Assembly: GCA_928212115.1 (NCBI GenBank)
Contig: CAKMRJ010005523.1
Span: 103,526,726-103,590,725 of the forward strand
DNA from: Lactuca virosa
Lineage: Eukaryota > Streptophyta > Magnoliopsida > Asterales > Asteraceae
DNA length: 64,000 bases
Direction: 5' to 3'
Shown piece by piece: positions 33,132 to 44,127 of this stretch (position 1 is the stretch's first letter; each line of letters begins with the position of its first letter). Below the pieces are notes generated by a model. It had not been told where the DNA came from, did no database searches, and saw only the letters and a program-made list of their open reading frames with translations. The translations under genes and the position numbers were made by a program.

Positions 33132-35880
33132 CTTCACCTCCCCAACCAAGAAACCCTAATAATCTAAGGTGATAAACCTGGCGCCAATCTCCATCTTATC
33201 TCGTGCATCAAGGCACAAAAATGCCTGTATAAGAAAAATTATGCCTTCCTCGCCCACGTTGTGGAAAAAAAGAGGAAATAAACATCAAAGATATCCCGTG
33301 GCATGTGACTTTCCGGACATATTTCCTGAAGACCTTCCGGGAATACCCCTAGAAAGACAGGTCGAATTTCGAATTCACCTAATACCGGGAGCCACATCGA
33401 TTGCCAAATCACCCTACAGGTTAGCTCCCGCCGAAATGCAGGAGTTATCAAGTTAATTAAGCAAACTATTAGACAAAGGATTCATCAGGCCGAGCTTCTC
33501 ACCCTGGCGAGCCCCGGTCTTGTTTGTCAAAAAGAAGGACGGATCCTTCAGAATGTGTATCGACTATCGGGAGTTGAACAAACTCACCATAAAAAATCGA
33601 TATCCACTCCCTCGGATTGATGATCTATTTGACCAGCTTCAAGGAGCCAGTTATTTTTCTAAAATAGATCAAAGGTCCAGTTACCATCAGCTACGAGTTC
33701 GGGAAGAAGATATCCCCAAAACTGCTTTTCGAACCCGATATGGCCATTACGAATTTGTTGTTATGCCTTTTGGTCTGACAAATGCTCCCGCAATATTTAT
33801 GGACCTCATGAATCGAGTCTGCCGTCCATTCCTCGATAATTTTGTAATCGTGTTAATTGATGACATACTCATATACTCTCGAAGTAAGGAGGAGCACGGT
33901 CAGCACCTACGTGAGATCTTGGAAACTCTTAGAGCTGAAAAGCTATATGCAAAACTCTCCAAATTCGAGTTTTGGATTCGCAGTGTGAACTTCTTGGGTC
34001 ATGTAGTCAGTGAGGAAGGAATTCATGTGGATACTTCCAAGATCAAAGCTATTGAAGGCTGGACGATTCCGAAAACGCCAACATAAATCAGGCAATTCTT
34101 GGGCCTTGCAGGTTACTACCGAAGGTTTATTCAGAACTTCTCCAAGATTGCCAAGCCCCTCACCACTCTAAACCAAAAAGGCGTACCCTTCAACTGGACT
34201 TACAAAAAAGAAGCCGCCTTTCAAACCCTTAAGCGAGCCCTCTGTAGTGCTCCGGTATTATCTTTGCCAGAAGGAACCGAAGACTTCGTAGTATATTGCG
34301 ACACTTCCAATAAGGGGTTAGGCTGTGTTCTTATGCAGCGCGGAAAAATGATAGCTTACGCGTCCAGACAATTGAAGACACACGAGGTAAATTACACCAC
34401 CCATGATCTCAAGCTAGGAGCTGTGGTCTTCGCCCTAAAAATTTGGAGGCACTACCTTTATGGTACAAAGTGCACCATCTTCACGGAGCACAAAATCCTC
34501 CAGCACATTCTAAATCAAAAGGAGCTAAATTTGAGGCAACGAAGGTGGGCTGAGCTACTAATTGATTATAAATGCGAGATCAAGTACCACCCAGGAAAGC
34601 CTAACATGGTGGCCGATGCCTTAAGCAGGAAAGAATACTCGGTCCGCCAGGTGAAAACACTAACAATAACCATCCAATCCCATCTAACTTCACAAATCAA
34701 AGAAGCTCAACTGGAGGCATTGAAGCCGGAAAATGCCGCGAATGAAGCACTGCGTGGAATGGATAAAAATCTCGAAGTCAAAGAAGACGAAGCTTACTAT
34801 TTTATGAATCGAATTTGGATTCCAAAATTTGGGGGATTCAGAGACATGACCATGAACGAAGCTCATAAGACATGATACTCCATCCATCCAGGTTTCGATA
34901 AGATGTACCTGGACATTAAACAACATTATTGGTGGCCGAACATGAAAGCAGAAATTGCCACTTATGTGGGCAAGTGTCTCACTTGTGCCAAAGTGAAAGT
35001 GGAATATCAGAAGCCCTCGGGATTGTTACAACAACCAGTAATACCTGAGTGGAAATGGGAAAGGATTACCATGAAATTCATAACCAAATTACCCAAGACA
35101 GCAGACGGGTTGGACGTTATCTGGGTGATTGTCGATCGGTTAACCAAATCCGCCCATTTCCTACCAATGAAAGAGTTATACAAGATGAAAAGGTTCACAC
35201 GAATCTACATAAAAGAAGTAGTAAGCCTGCATGGGGTGCCGATATCCATTATCTCTGATCGAGATAGCAGGTTCACCTCTCGATTTTGGCAGTCGCTTTA
35301 GAAGGTATTGGGGACCCAGCTTGATATGAGCATTGCTTATCACCCTCATACCGATGGCCAAAGCGAGCGAACCATTCAAACGTTAGAAGATATGCTTCAA
35401 GCTTGTGTAATAGATTTTGGCAGGGCATGGGATACTCACTTGCCCCTAATCGAGTTCTCATACAACAACAGCTATCACACAAGCATTAAGGTTGCTCCTT
35501 TTGAAGCCTTGTATGGCCGAAAATGCATATCACCTCTATGATGGGCTGAGGTGGGAGACACTCAGCTAGCAAGAGGGCAAACACCAAACAACACTCTTAC
35601 AGGCTCCGAGATCATTCGGGAAACAACGGAGAAAATAGTTCAAATCAAGGCACGACTCCAAGCATCGCGAGACCGACAAAAAGCTATGCTGACAAATGAC
35701 AAAAGCCTCTGAAATTTCAAGTCGGAGATCGAGTGATATTGAAGGTCTCTCCCTGGAAAGGGAAGATCCGATTTGGGAAGCGGGGAAAACTAAATCCACG
35801 ATCCATTTGACCGTTCGAGATCCTTGCCCGGATTGGTCCGATGGCTTATAGCCTATAGTTACCCTCAGAACTTAGCAATG
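33132..35880 (+). pseudogene. pol: pol of element B (RT, RNase H, integrase), cut by element D
   Basis: RT from 33520 (FVKKKDGSFRMCIDYRELN) to 34086; the catalytic box is LIDD where unit A1 has FMDD. TAA 34084 is followed by the RT end and RNase H (34099-34875, VVYCDTSNKGLG, YHPGKPNMVADALSR). TGA 34873 precedes integrase (CLTCAKVK; VIVDRLTKSAHFL; ISDRDSRFTSRFW; TDGQSERTIQ). More stops lie at 35299 and 35539, and the frame is lost after 35690. At 35880 element D interrupts after LSN in the conserved LSNVHP region; the rest is at 50594. Confidence 0.9.
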
Positions 35881-36097
35881 TGTAACATCATGTTTTGAAT
35901 CGTCCGTGATTGGGGTGCATGGGCTGCAACTCGGGCATGAGGAAGCCTCGGGGTTGCGGCGAATTGCTAGGAGTGTACGAAATCTCTTCACCTTTCCATG
36001 GATATGAGGTTCATTGGAAACAGAGTTATATCGAGGAAGCTATGGAAGTTTGAAGTTTTGGCAGGATAAGTCCCTATATTGAGAAAGGTGGCAGCTG

Positions 36098-36248
36098 AGT
36101 ATGCTGGGCGTACATGTCTGTACGCTTAGCGTACTCATGTGCGTGACTTTTAAGCAGAGCCACCTAGTACGCTGGGCGTACCAGAGGGTACGTTGGGCGT
36201 ACTAGGCACATAGTGAAAACCCAAAATGAGGGGTGTCCCTATATAAAG
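36098..36248 (+). promoter_or_regulatory. palindrome cluster and TATA box of D LTR
   Basis: Four near-palindromes of the form GTACGCnnnGCGTAC: 36098-36113, 36120-36134, 36167-36181, 36188-36202; TATATAAAG starts 38 bp later. A second set of four lies at 36826-36840, 36846-36860, 36898-36912 and 36921-36935. The right LTR has the same arrangement from 48893. Confidence 0.65.
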
Positions 36249-37025
36249 AATAAGATGGCCTCATTCCTGGCCACCATCCTCAGATAACAAACCCTCTTAA
36301 ACCCTAGACCTTCGTTCATGGAGCTCGTGAGTGCATTTGAGAGCCTTTGAGTGTTTTTATGTCATCTTGAAGTGAAGAAGAAGCTTTGGAGAAGAAGGAG
36401 TGAGAGTCCAGGCCCTTGGATCTGAGCATATCTATGTTGGGAGCTTCATATACAGGTATAAAGCTTCAAGCTTTCTCACTCTTTTGATTTGTGCATCTTA
36501 GTAGAGTATTTTAGGTTTTTGTCCCAAACGTTGGAGACTTTATAAGATATTGAGCTCCAGAGACTATGATTAACCCCTTTGAGTGTATTCAGTGGTGTAG
36601 TGTCATAAAAATCAGGACTTGCACGTTGGAATCAAACCATGCATGAGATATGAGCATTTTGAGTTAAGTGAGTAAGAGTTTTATGTGTTTGTGACCTTAT
36701 CAGCCATGCAAAGCCTTAAATTCACAAGCTTTATGGAGTAAGAGCCATTAGGGAGTCCAGATCTAGGATTTGAGTTAATGTCTTAACGGGTTAAGACCAA
36801 AGGAGTAGGAAAAACAATCCTGGATGTACGCTGAGCGTAATTCTAGTACGCCCCGCGTACTGACCAAGTGTCCCCGATGGCTAATCTGGATTCGTGAGTA
36901 CGCTGAGCGTACCTAGGGAGGTACGCCGCGCGTAACCTCACTGTGGACTTTTGGGCTAAGTCTCATTTTGGGCCTTAAGTGTTGGGCCTGGAGTTTGGGC
37001 TTGTGTACTAGATATTTTGAGCTGA

Positions 37026-37031
<6 letters not shown>

Positions 37032-37119
<88 letters not shown>
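37032..37119. repeat. (AT)n microsatellite in left LTR of D
   Basis: About 88 bp of AT dinucleotides; the right LTR has only ATTATATATA at the same place (near 49828). Confidence 0.95.
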
Positions 37120-37122
<3 letters not shown>

Positions 37123-37505
37123 TTGGGCGCTTGCGTTGGGCTTGTCGCTTGGACTTGAGAGTTGGGCCTCGGGAGAGCCCATTCATTATTGGGCGTTGGT
37201 GGGCCTAATGAGTTTTAGGTTGTTGATGGGCTAGTTAGTGGACTACTTTTAGACCTAAAGAGAGAGGATTTGGACTTAGATCTTAATTAGGTAATTGTGG
37301 ATTTTGGTCCAGTGTTAGAGGCTGGTGCGACAACTGCATCTATAGGAGTTGTTCATCATCCGAGCTGAGTCTTCTCACTATACTTTACCTAGAGTGGTAA
37401 CATTTGTGTGAACAGAGGGTCTTATGTGCTTATATTGAGTATTGTGATATCCTGCATTATGTCTTTGTGATTTATGTTGTGTATTATTCTGAGCTTACTG
37501 AGTTA

Positions 37506-37571
37506 GGACCGGAGGGTCCACCCGAGTTTTGGGACCGGAGGGTCCCACTGAGACACATTGACCGGAGGGTC
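37506..37571 (+). other. repeated hairpin block in D LTR
   Basis: Three hairpins with loop GGAG: GGACC/GGTCC (37506-37519), GGGACC/GGTCCC (37531-37546), GACC/GGTC (37560-37571); a decayed fourth at about 37410. The right LTR keeps the block at about 50127-50295. The D-like LTRs at 18559-21481 have CAACC/GGTTG-type hairpins at the same place. Confidence 0.6.
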
Positions 37572-37874
37572 TTATCTGAGTATAGCCATGAGAGGCTAAT
37601 GAGATATGTGTGGCATTTTGGGGAACTCACTAAGCTTCATGCTTACCGTGTTATGTGATATGTGTTTCAGGTTCTTCTCAGGATCACGGGAAGGCACCGA
37701 CTTGATTGTACACACCAGAGAAAGAGTTATGTTTCGAGGATCCTAGATTGTTAATCAAACAATCATGGAGTTGCTTTTTGTAAATTAAATAAATAAGATT
37801 TTTGTGAAATGTGTTATGTGAATTATGTGATTTTAAAATGAAAAATTTGTTTGAAAATTTACGGTGTTACAAGT

Positions 37875-37887
37875 TGGTATCAAAGCC
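37875..37887 (+). other. primer-binding site of element D
   Basis: TGGTATCAAAGCC, 3 bp after the LTR end, one base off the initiator-Met type. A stem GTTTGAG/CTCAAAC follows directly (37892-37940), also present at the D-like copy near 21500-21545. Confidence 0.75.
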
Positions 37888-38853
37888 TTGGTTTGAGGGA
37901 TTCGGATGCACCTTCGGGTATATCTGGACTCAAACTGAGGATTTGAGAAAAATTTTCAAAAGAAATGATTTTTCTAAAACGAGCAAGAGTTTCTAAGAGA
38001 AAAACGAGAAGGAGCAGTGTGTACAATCAGCCGGAGCCCGAATGATGATTTCCCAAAATACCCTTACTTATTTGTGTTATGAGTTATTATTGAGATGTTA
38101 GTGATGCATGCTAGAAGATAGGCAAGCTATTTCATATTTTAAGGATAGAGTTGCCTGATTTGTGATGCCTTAGCCTAGGAATTTTGCTATCTGTGATGTG
38201 CTTTTAGTATGTGCGGAGTAAAAGTATCCAGCATGAATCTTTTAGAGAGAACTTTGAGTAGAGGAGTAATCTAGGAGAGATACCCAGATGACCATTAGAG
38301 GAGCCTACTGAGGGAGTACTTAGATACCCGCGAGGGGTAGGGTTGCTTGAGTTCAGTGATACCTTTTGAGTGTGAGTAGATCAAGTGGAGTTGTAACCTA
38401 AAGTGGTTTTACGTGTTGGTGGAGATTATTCGATGCCCGAATGCTGCTTGGTTCGTGCTTTGTGGAACTCTAGATGATGGGAGTCAGCTACTAAGTAAAT
38501 ATGACGATATTCAGGAGGTAGATGGCTCACATCATAAGGAGTTCTTCAGCAGCTGATGGCAGAGAAGTGAGAGAACCTAGGAAGAGCCTAGGGAATGACC
38601 TTAGTCAGATGAGTACGCTGATAGAGGAGAGTATTCGCAGGGGAGCGACCAGGCTTAACGGGATTAGTGATCGAGAAGGTTGAGCAGCTACTTAGGAAAT
38701 CTGGGACGATCCGTGGGGAAAGTATGGGTAGATGTGGCAGGTTGTATGGGCCCGTACTACTGAAAGTAGAGGACCTGTACTCGAAACAGGGAGAATTTCA
38801 GAGGTTCTAAGTAGCAGATTGAGAGGTGATAACATGGTTCGTGTACCATGGTT
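37888..38853 (+). other. 5' non-coding interior of element D
   Basis: No domain recognised. A 56-codon ORF starts at 38523 (MAHIIRSSSAADGREVREP), a possible gag remnant, similar in place to a short ORF at 22300. 38811-38853 duplicates the first bases of the following repeat unit. Confidence 0.4.
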
Positions 38854-40756
38854 CGTAGCAGATTGAGAGGTGATCACATGGTTCGAGTACCATGATTCGT
38901 GGCGGTTAGTGCTTCTGATTTTACCAGTTATCCCATTGTGATTGATTAGACTTAGAACATATATGATAGAGTGTGGGGCCAGAGGGCCATGTTGAACGAG
39001 TTTCAATGGAGCATACCTTGAGAGGGAAATCGAGTTAGTTTCCGAGAGATTTTATTGGTGAGATGCCAGTTGGAGTCGCAAGACTCAAGGATGAGTAGAG
39101 ATGGTGCTTATTGGAGGATCACGGTCTGAGTTGAGCAATCGACCGATAGATGAGACGTCACCTTTTGTGACGAGAGTTGTGCTATCCCCATTTCCTGGGA
39201 GAAGCAAAAGAGATAATGAGCTTCCGGTTTTAGAGTTTGGAGGTAAAACTAGTGGGGTAGCATAGGGTTGCAACCTTTTTCACCAGAGTATTTGGGCAGT
39301 ATGTTTGCTGCGAGGTATTTCGTATACCATAAGAGAGTCATTAGTGGGAATAAGATGGAAGAGAAAAAGAAGGCGCCTTATTAAGGGAGGCATACTTTTA
39401 GTAGCAGTTCCAGGTGATTAAGAGGACTATATCTGGGCGGTGGCCCTCGTTGTCTACGTTGTGTATTGACTGTGAGAGTGAGGTCTCTTGCTTTAATGAT
39501 GAATCCCGCAGTGGTAGGCTGGTCGAGATATCAGAGACGAGGTGCGTGATAGTGCATTATTTAAAGGTTGAGAGTCAGGACTAATTCGGAACAGTTGGGG
39601 TATCCAGCGGTGTGTCGGCCTAAGGCTTCGAGATGTCTAGAGGCAGTCACGTTGGGAGGATTCTGAGACTTTTGTCTGAGTTACGGGATATTTGGAGTTG
39701 CTTGGTTTCCATCGGGAAGATTATTGAAGTGATTACGTGGTATGTTCCAAGATTCAAGTGTGATATACCTGGTGAAACAGTCTGTGGAATAGATTGTTCG
39801 TATGCCAATGGGTGATGGTTCAAACCCTGAGTGGGGGAGAACTGGGTATTCTATTGAGAGGATCAGCGATCCGTTCAAGTGAAGTAAAGAACTGGTTATG
39901 GAGATCTGTGGTGCAGAAACATGAGACCTGGGTAATTGGTGGATGAGGGGAGGTGTAAGGCGGGATGATGTATGAGTATGTGTTTAAGAAAGGATGAGTG
40001 AATCCACGGCAGGTGGCCGTTGGTCAGAGAATTTATTGTGGCTAGGGATTTTTCGGGTTTGCAAATGTTGAGTTCGAGGCGGTTGGGTCGCTGAGTTCGG
40101 GGTGTAATAGCTGGGATTTGCGAGTATAGGTATAGATTGTGATCTATACTCCAGGAGCGGCAGCAGTTGATTTGTCAACCAATTTCAGAGTCGGTATGAG
40201 TAGTTTCGTATGGGTGGTGATCAGTAGAGGGTGGAGCTTCGGATTTTCGTCAACGTGTTTTCAGTCGTTGATGATTCCTCCGTGTTTCAATTTGTGAGAT
40301 GGGAGTATTTCGAGGTTTCGAGTTGTGTAAGTGGAAGATCAGTGGTTGAGGCAAGACATCGTGAGATGCTGTGATGGTGTACCGAGGTACCCGAGTATGG
40401 TGTCTGAATTTTTGGTCATGATGAGACTCGAGTTGGGGGATGGCGAATAGACTACCTAGTGAATTTTGTTCCAGTGGGAACCCGTCAGTTATATGTCGCC
40501 GGAATGGGACTGTCTAAGGGTGTATCTGTGTTGAGACTATTGCCTTGCCTTCGAGGACTTACATCAGGAATGGTGGTGCATAAGCTTGGTGGGTGTAAGC
40601 ACTTATCTATGTTGAGTTGTGGAGCATGAGTTGGTGAACTCAGTGTAGTGATGACTTGATGATGAGATTATGGGGTGCTAAGAGAGAGCAAGTGGATTCG
40701 GGTGGGAGTAATCGCTTGAGATTATCAGGAGAAACCAGGGAGTGGGCCCATGGTGA

Positions 40757-41194
40757 GTCAGTGAGAGAGAGTGTCGTGGTACTGCGGGGAGCCGTAGTAC
40801 TCACTAGTTAGCGAGAGAGTATCGTGGTACTGCGGGGAGCCGTAGTATTCACTATTCAGCGAGAGAGCGTCGTGATACTACGGGGAGGCGTAGTATTCAC
40901 TTGATAGCGGGAGAGTGCTGTGATACCGCGGGGAGCCGTGGTACTCACTAGTCAGCGAGAGAGTGTCGTGATACTGCAGGGAGCCGTAGTATTCACTAGT
41001 TAGCGAAAGAGTGTTGTGATACTGCAGGGAGTCGTAGCATTCACGAGTCATTGAGAGGGTGTCGTAAGTTTGTGGGGAGCCGTAGCATTCATGAGTCAAT
41101 AAAGGAGCGTCTTAAGACTACGAGGGAAACCATAGCACTCAGGAGTCAATAAGAGTGAATACTGTTCTGCGGGGAGCAGTAGTATTCACTAGTC
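40757..41194 (+). repeat. 48-bp hairpin repeat array, copy 1
   Basis: Nine units of about 48 bp, each with inverted arms around GGAG: TACTGCGG/CCGTAGTA, TACTACG/CGTAGTA or TACCGCGG/CCGTGGTA. The period equals 16 codons, and on the minus strand 40878-41099 is open with a 16-residue repeat (LTSEYYGSLQYHDTLS type). Confidence 0.85.
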
Positions 41195-43689
41195 AGAGTA
41201 TGACGCAGAGCAGTTCTTAGGCTTGGGTAGCCTTACCATTTGAGTATTGGGAACCTGGTTGCCGGACCAGGGGCGAGACTGGGGTCTCCGTGACGGTCGA
41301 GGATTGTTGTATCCCGGGTTGAGGAGGGATTATCGTAATCGGAAGGAATTGGAGAGATGGTGTGTGCATAAATTCGCAAATCGCGGGTTCGGGATGAGTA
41401 TCAGATTGGAAATGAGTGGTTCCAATTCTGTTATGGAATCAGACTCTCGAGTTAAGTTTGGGAAAATTCATGTATTGAGTATGCGAGATGAGGTTCTACA
41501 TTCGTATATGGGTTTCATTTGAGAGGAAAAGGGGCTTATGATTAAGGGTGTCAGAGGTTCTGTGACATCCGTCAATTTCTAGTCAAGTCAAAGCCAAATA
41601 AAGTCAACGAGTCAAACCGGTCAACTCAGCTAACCCTTGTATACTAGGGTTTACGTTATGTAATTACTGTACAACTCGCTATTTTAATAAGAAGTTATCA
41701 TTTGGAAGGTTCGTATGATTTAAATTCTTAAACCCGAATCGGGGTAAGTGAGGTAGCAAAACGATAAAACTCTATTGCATACCCATCGTAGCAGATTGAG
41801 AGGTGATCACATGGTTCGAGTACCATGATTCGTGGCGGTTAGTGCTTCTGATTTTACCAGTTATCCCGTTGTGATTGATTAGACTTAGAATAGATATGAT
41901 AGAGTGTGGGGCCAGAGGGCCATGTCGAACGAGTTTCAATGGAGCATACCTTGAGATGGAAATCGAGTTAGTTTCCGAGAGATTTTATTGGTGAGATGCC
42001 AGTTGGAGTCGCAAGACTCAGGGATGAGTAGAGATGGTGCTTATTGGAGGATCACGGCCTGAGTTGAGCAATCGACCGATATATGAGACGTCACCTTCTG
42101 TGACGAGAGTTGTGCTATCCCCATTTCCTGGGAGAAGCAAAAGATATAATGAGCTTCCGGTTTTAGATTTTGGAGGTAAAACCCGTGGGGTAGCATAGGG
42201 TTGCAACCTTTTTCACTAGAGTATTTGGGTAGTATGTTTGCGGCAAGGTATTTCGTATACCATAAGAGAGTCATTAGTGGGAATAAGATGGAAGAGAAAA
42301 AGGAGGCGCCTTATTAAGGGAGGCATACTTTTAGTAGCAGTTCCAGGTGATTAAGAGGACTATATCCGGGCGGTGGACCTAGTTGTCTACGTTGTGTATT
42401 GACTGTGAGAGTGAGGTCTCTTGCTTTAATGATGAATCCCGTGGTGGTAGGCTGGTCGAGATATCAGAGACGAGGTGCGTGATAGTGCATTATTTCCAGG
42501 TTGAGAGTCAGGACTAATTCGGAACAGTTGGGGTATCCGACGGTGTGTCGGCCTAAGGCTTCGAGATGTCTAGAGGCAGTCACGGTGGGAGGATTCTGAG
42601 AGTTTTGTCTGAGTTACGTGATATTTGTAGTTGCTTGGTTTCCATCGGGAAGATCTTTGAGGTGATTACGTGGTATGTTCCAAGATTCAAGTGTGATATA
42701 CCTAGTGAAACAGTCTGTGGAATAGATTGTTGGTATGCCAATTGGTGATGGTTCAAACCCTGAGTGGGGGAGAACTGGGTATTCTATTGAGAGGATCAGC
42801 GATCCGTTCAAGTGCAGTAAAGAACTGGTTATGGAGATCTGTGGTTCAGAAACATGAGACATGGGTTATTGGTGGATGAGGCGAGGTGCAAGGCGGGATG
42901 ATGTATGAGTATGTGTTTAAGAAATGATGAGTGAATCCACGGCAGGTGGCCGTTGGTCAGAGAATTTATTGTGGCTAGGGATTTTTCGGGTTTGCAAATG
43001 TTGAGTTCGAGGCGGTTGGGTCGCTGAGTTCGGGGTGTAATAGATGAGATTTGTGGGTATGGGTATAGATTGTGATCTATATTCCAGGAGGGGCAGCAGT
43101 TGATTTGTCAACCAATTTCAGAGTCGGTATGAGTAGTTTCGTATGGGTGGTGATCAGTAGAGGGTGGAGCTTTGGATTTTCGTCAACGTGTTTTCAGTCG
43201 TTGATGATTCCTCCGTGTTTCAATTTGTGAGATGGGAGTATTTCGAGGTTTCGAGTTGTGTAAGTGGAAGATCAGTGGTTGAGGCAAGACATCGTGAGAT
43301 GCTGTGTTGGTGTACCGAGGTACCCGAGTATGGTGTCTTAATTTTTGGTCATGATGAGACTCGAGTTGGGGGATGGCGAATGGACTACCTAGTGACTTTT
43401 GTTCCAGTGGGAACCCGTCAGTTATATGTCGCCGGAATGGGACTGTCTAAGGGTGTATCTGTGTTGAGACTATTGCCTTGCCTTCGAGGACTTACATCAG
43501 GAATGGTGGTGCATAAGCTTGGTGGGTGTAAGCACTTATCTATGTTGAGTTGTGGAGCATGAGTTGGTGAACTCAGTGTAGTGATGACTTGATGATGAGA
43601 TTATGGGGTGCTAAGAGAGAGCAAGTGGATTCGGGTGGGAGTAATCGCTTGAGATTATCAGGAGAAACCAGGGAGTGGGCCCATGGTGA

Positions 43690-44127
43690 GTCAGTGAGAG
43701 AGAGTGTCGTGGTACTGCGGGGAGCCGTAGTACTCACTAGTTAGCGAGAGAGTATCATGGTACTGCGGGGAGCCGTAGTATTCGCTATTCAGCGAGAGAG
43801 CGTCGTAATACTGCGGGGAGGCGTAGTATTCACTTGATAGCGGGAGAGTGCTGTGATACCGCGGGGAGCCGTGGTACTCACTAGTCAGCGAGAGAGTGTC
43901 GTGATACTGCGGGGAGCCGTAGTATTCACTGGTTAGCGAAAGAGTGTTGTGATACTATGGGGAGTCGTAGCATTCACGAGTCATTGAGAGGGTGTCGTAA
44001 GTTTGTGGGGAGCCGTAGCATTCATGAGTCAATAAAGGAGCGTCTTGAGACTACAGGGGAAACCATAGTACTCAGGAGTCGATAAGAGTGAATACTGTTC
44101 TGCGGCGAGCTGTAGTATTCACTAGTC
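43690..44127 (+). repeat. 48-bp hairpin repeat array, copy 2
   Basis: Copy of 40757-41194 in the second 2.93 kb unit, with point differences, several of them within hairpin arms. Confidence 0.85.

Larger units (their letters stand above)
35881..37871 (+). repeat. left LTR of element D
   Basis: 1991 bp. Palindromes at 36098-36202, TATATAAAG (36240-36248), donor-like ACAG|GTATAAAG at 36455/36456, second palindrome set 36826-36935, an expanded (AT)n run 37032-37119, hairpins of type GGACC-GGAG-GGTCC at 37506-37571, GGAACTCACTAAGC (branch-point-like) and acceptor TGTGTTTCAG (ending 37670). Confidence 0.92.

Noticed and set aside
36913..37234. ORFs coding IYIYIY repeats
   Set aside because: Pure translation of the (AT)n microsatellite.
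40757..41194. CRISPR-like array
   Set aside because: 48-bp units are contiguous without unique spacers, in plant retrotransposon DNA; it is a tandem repeat.
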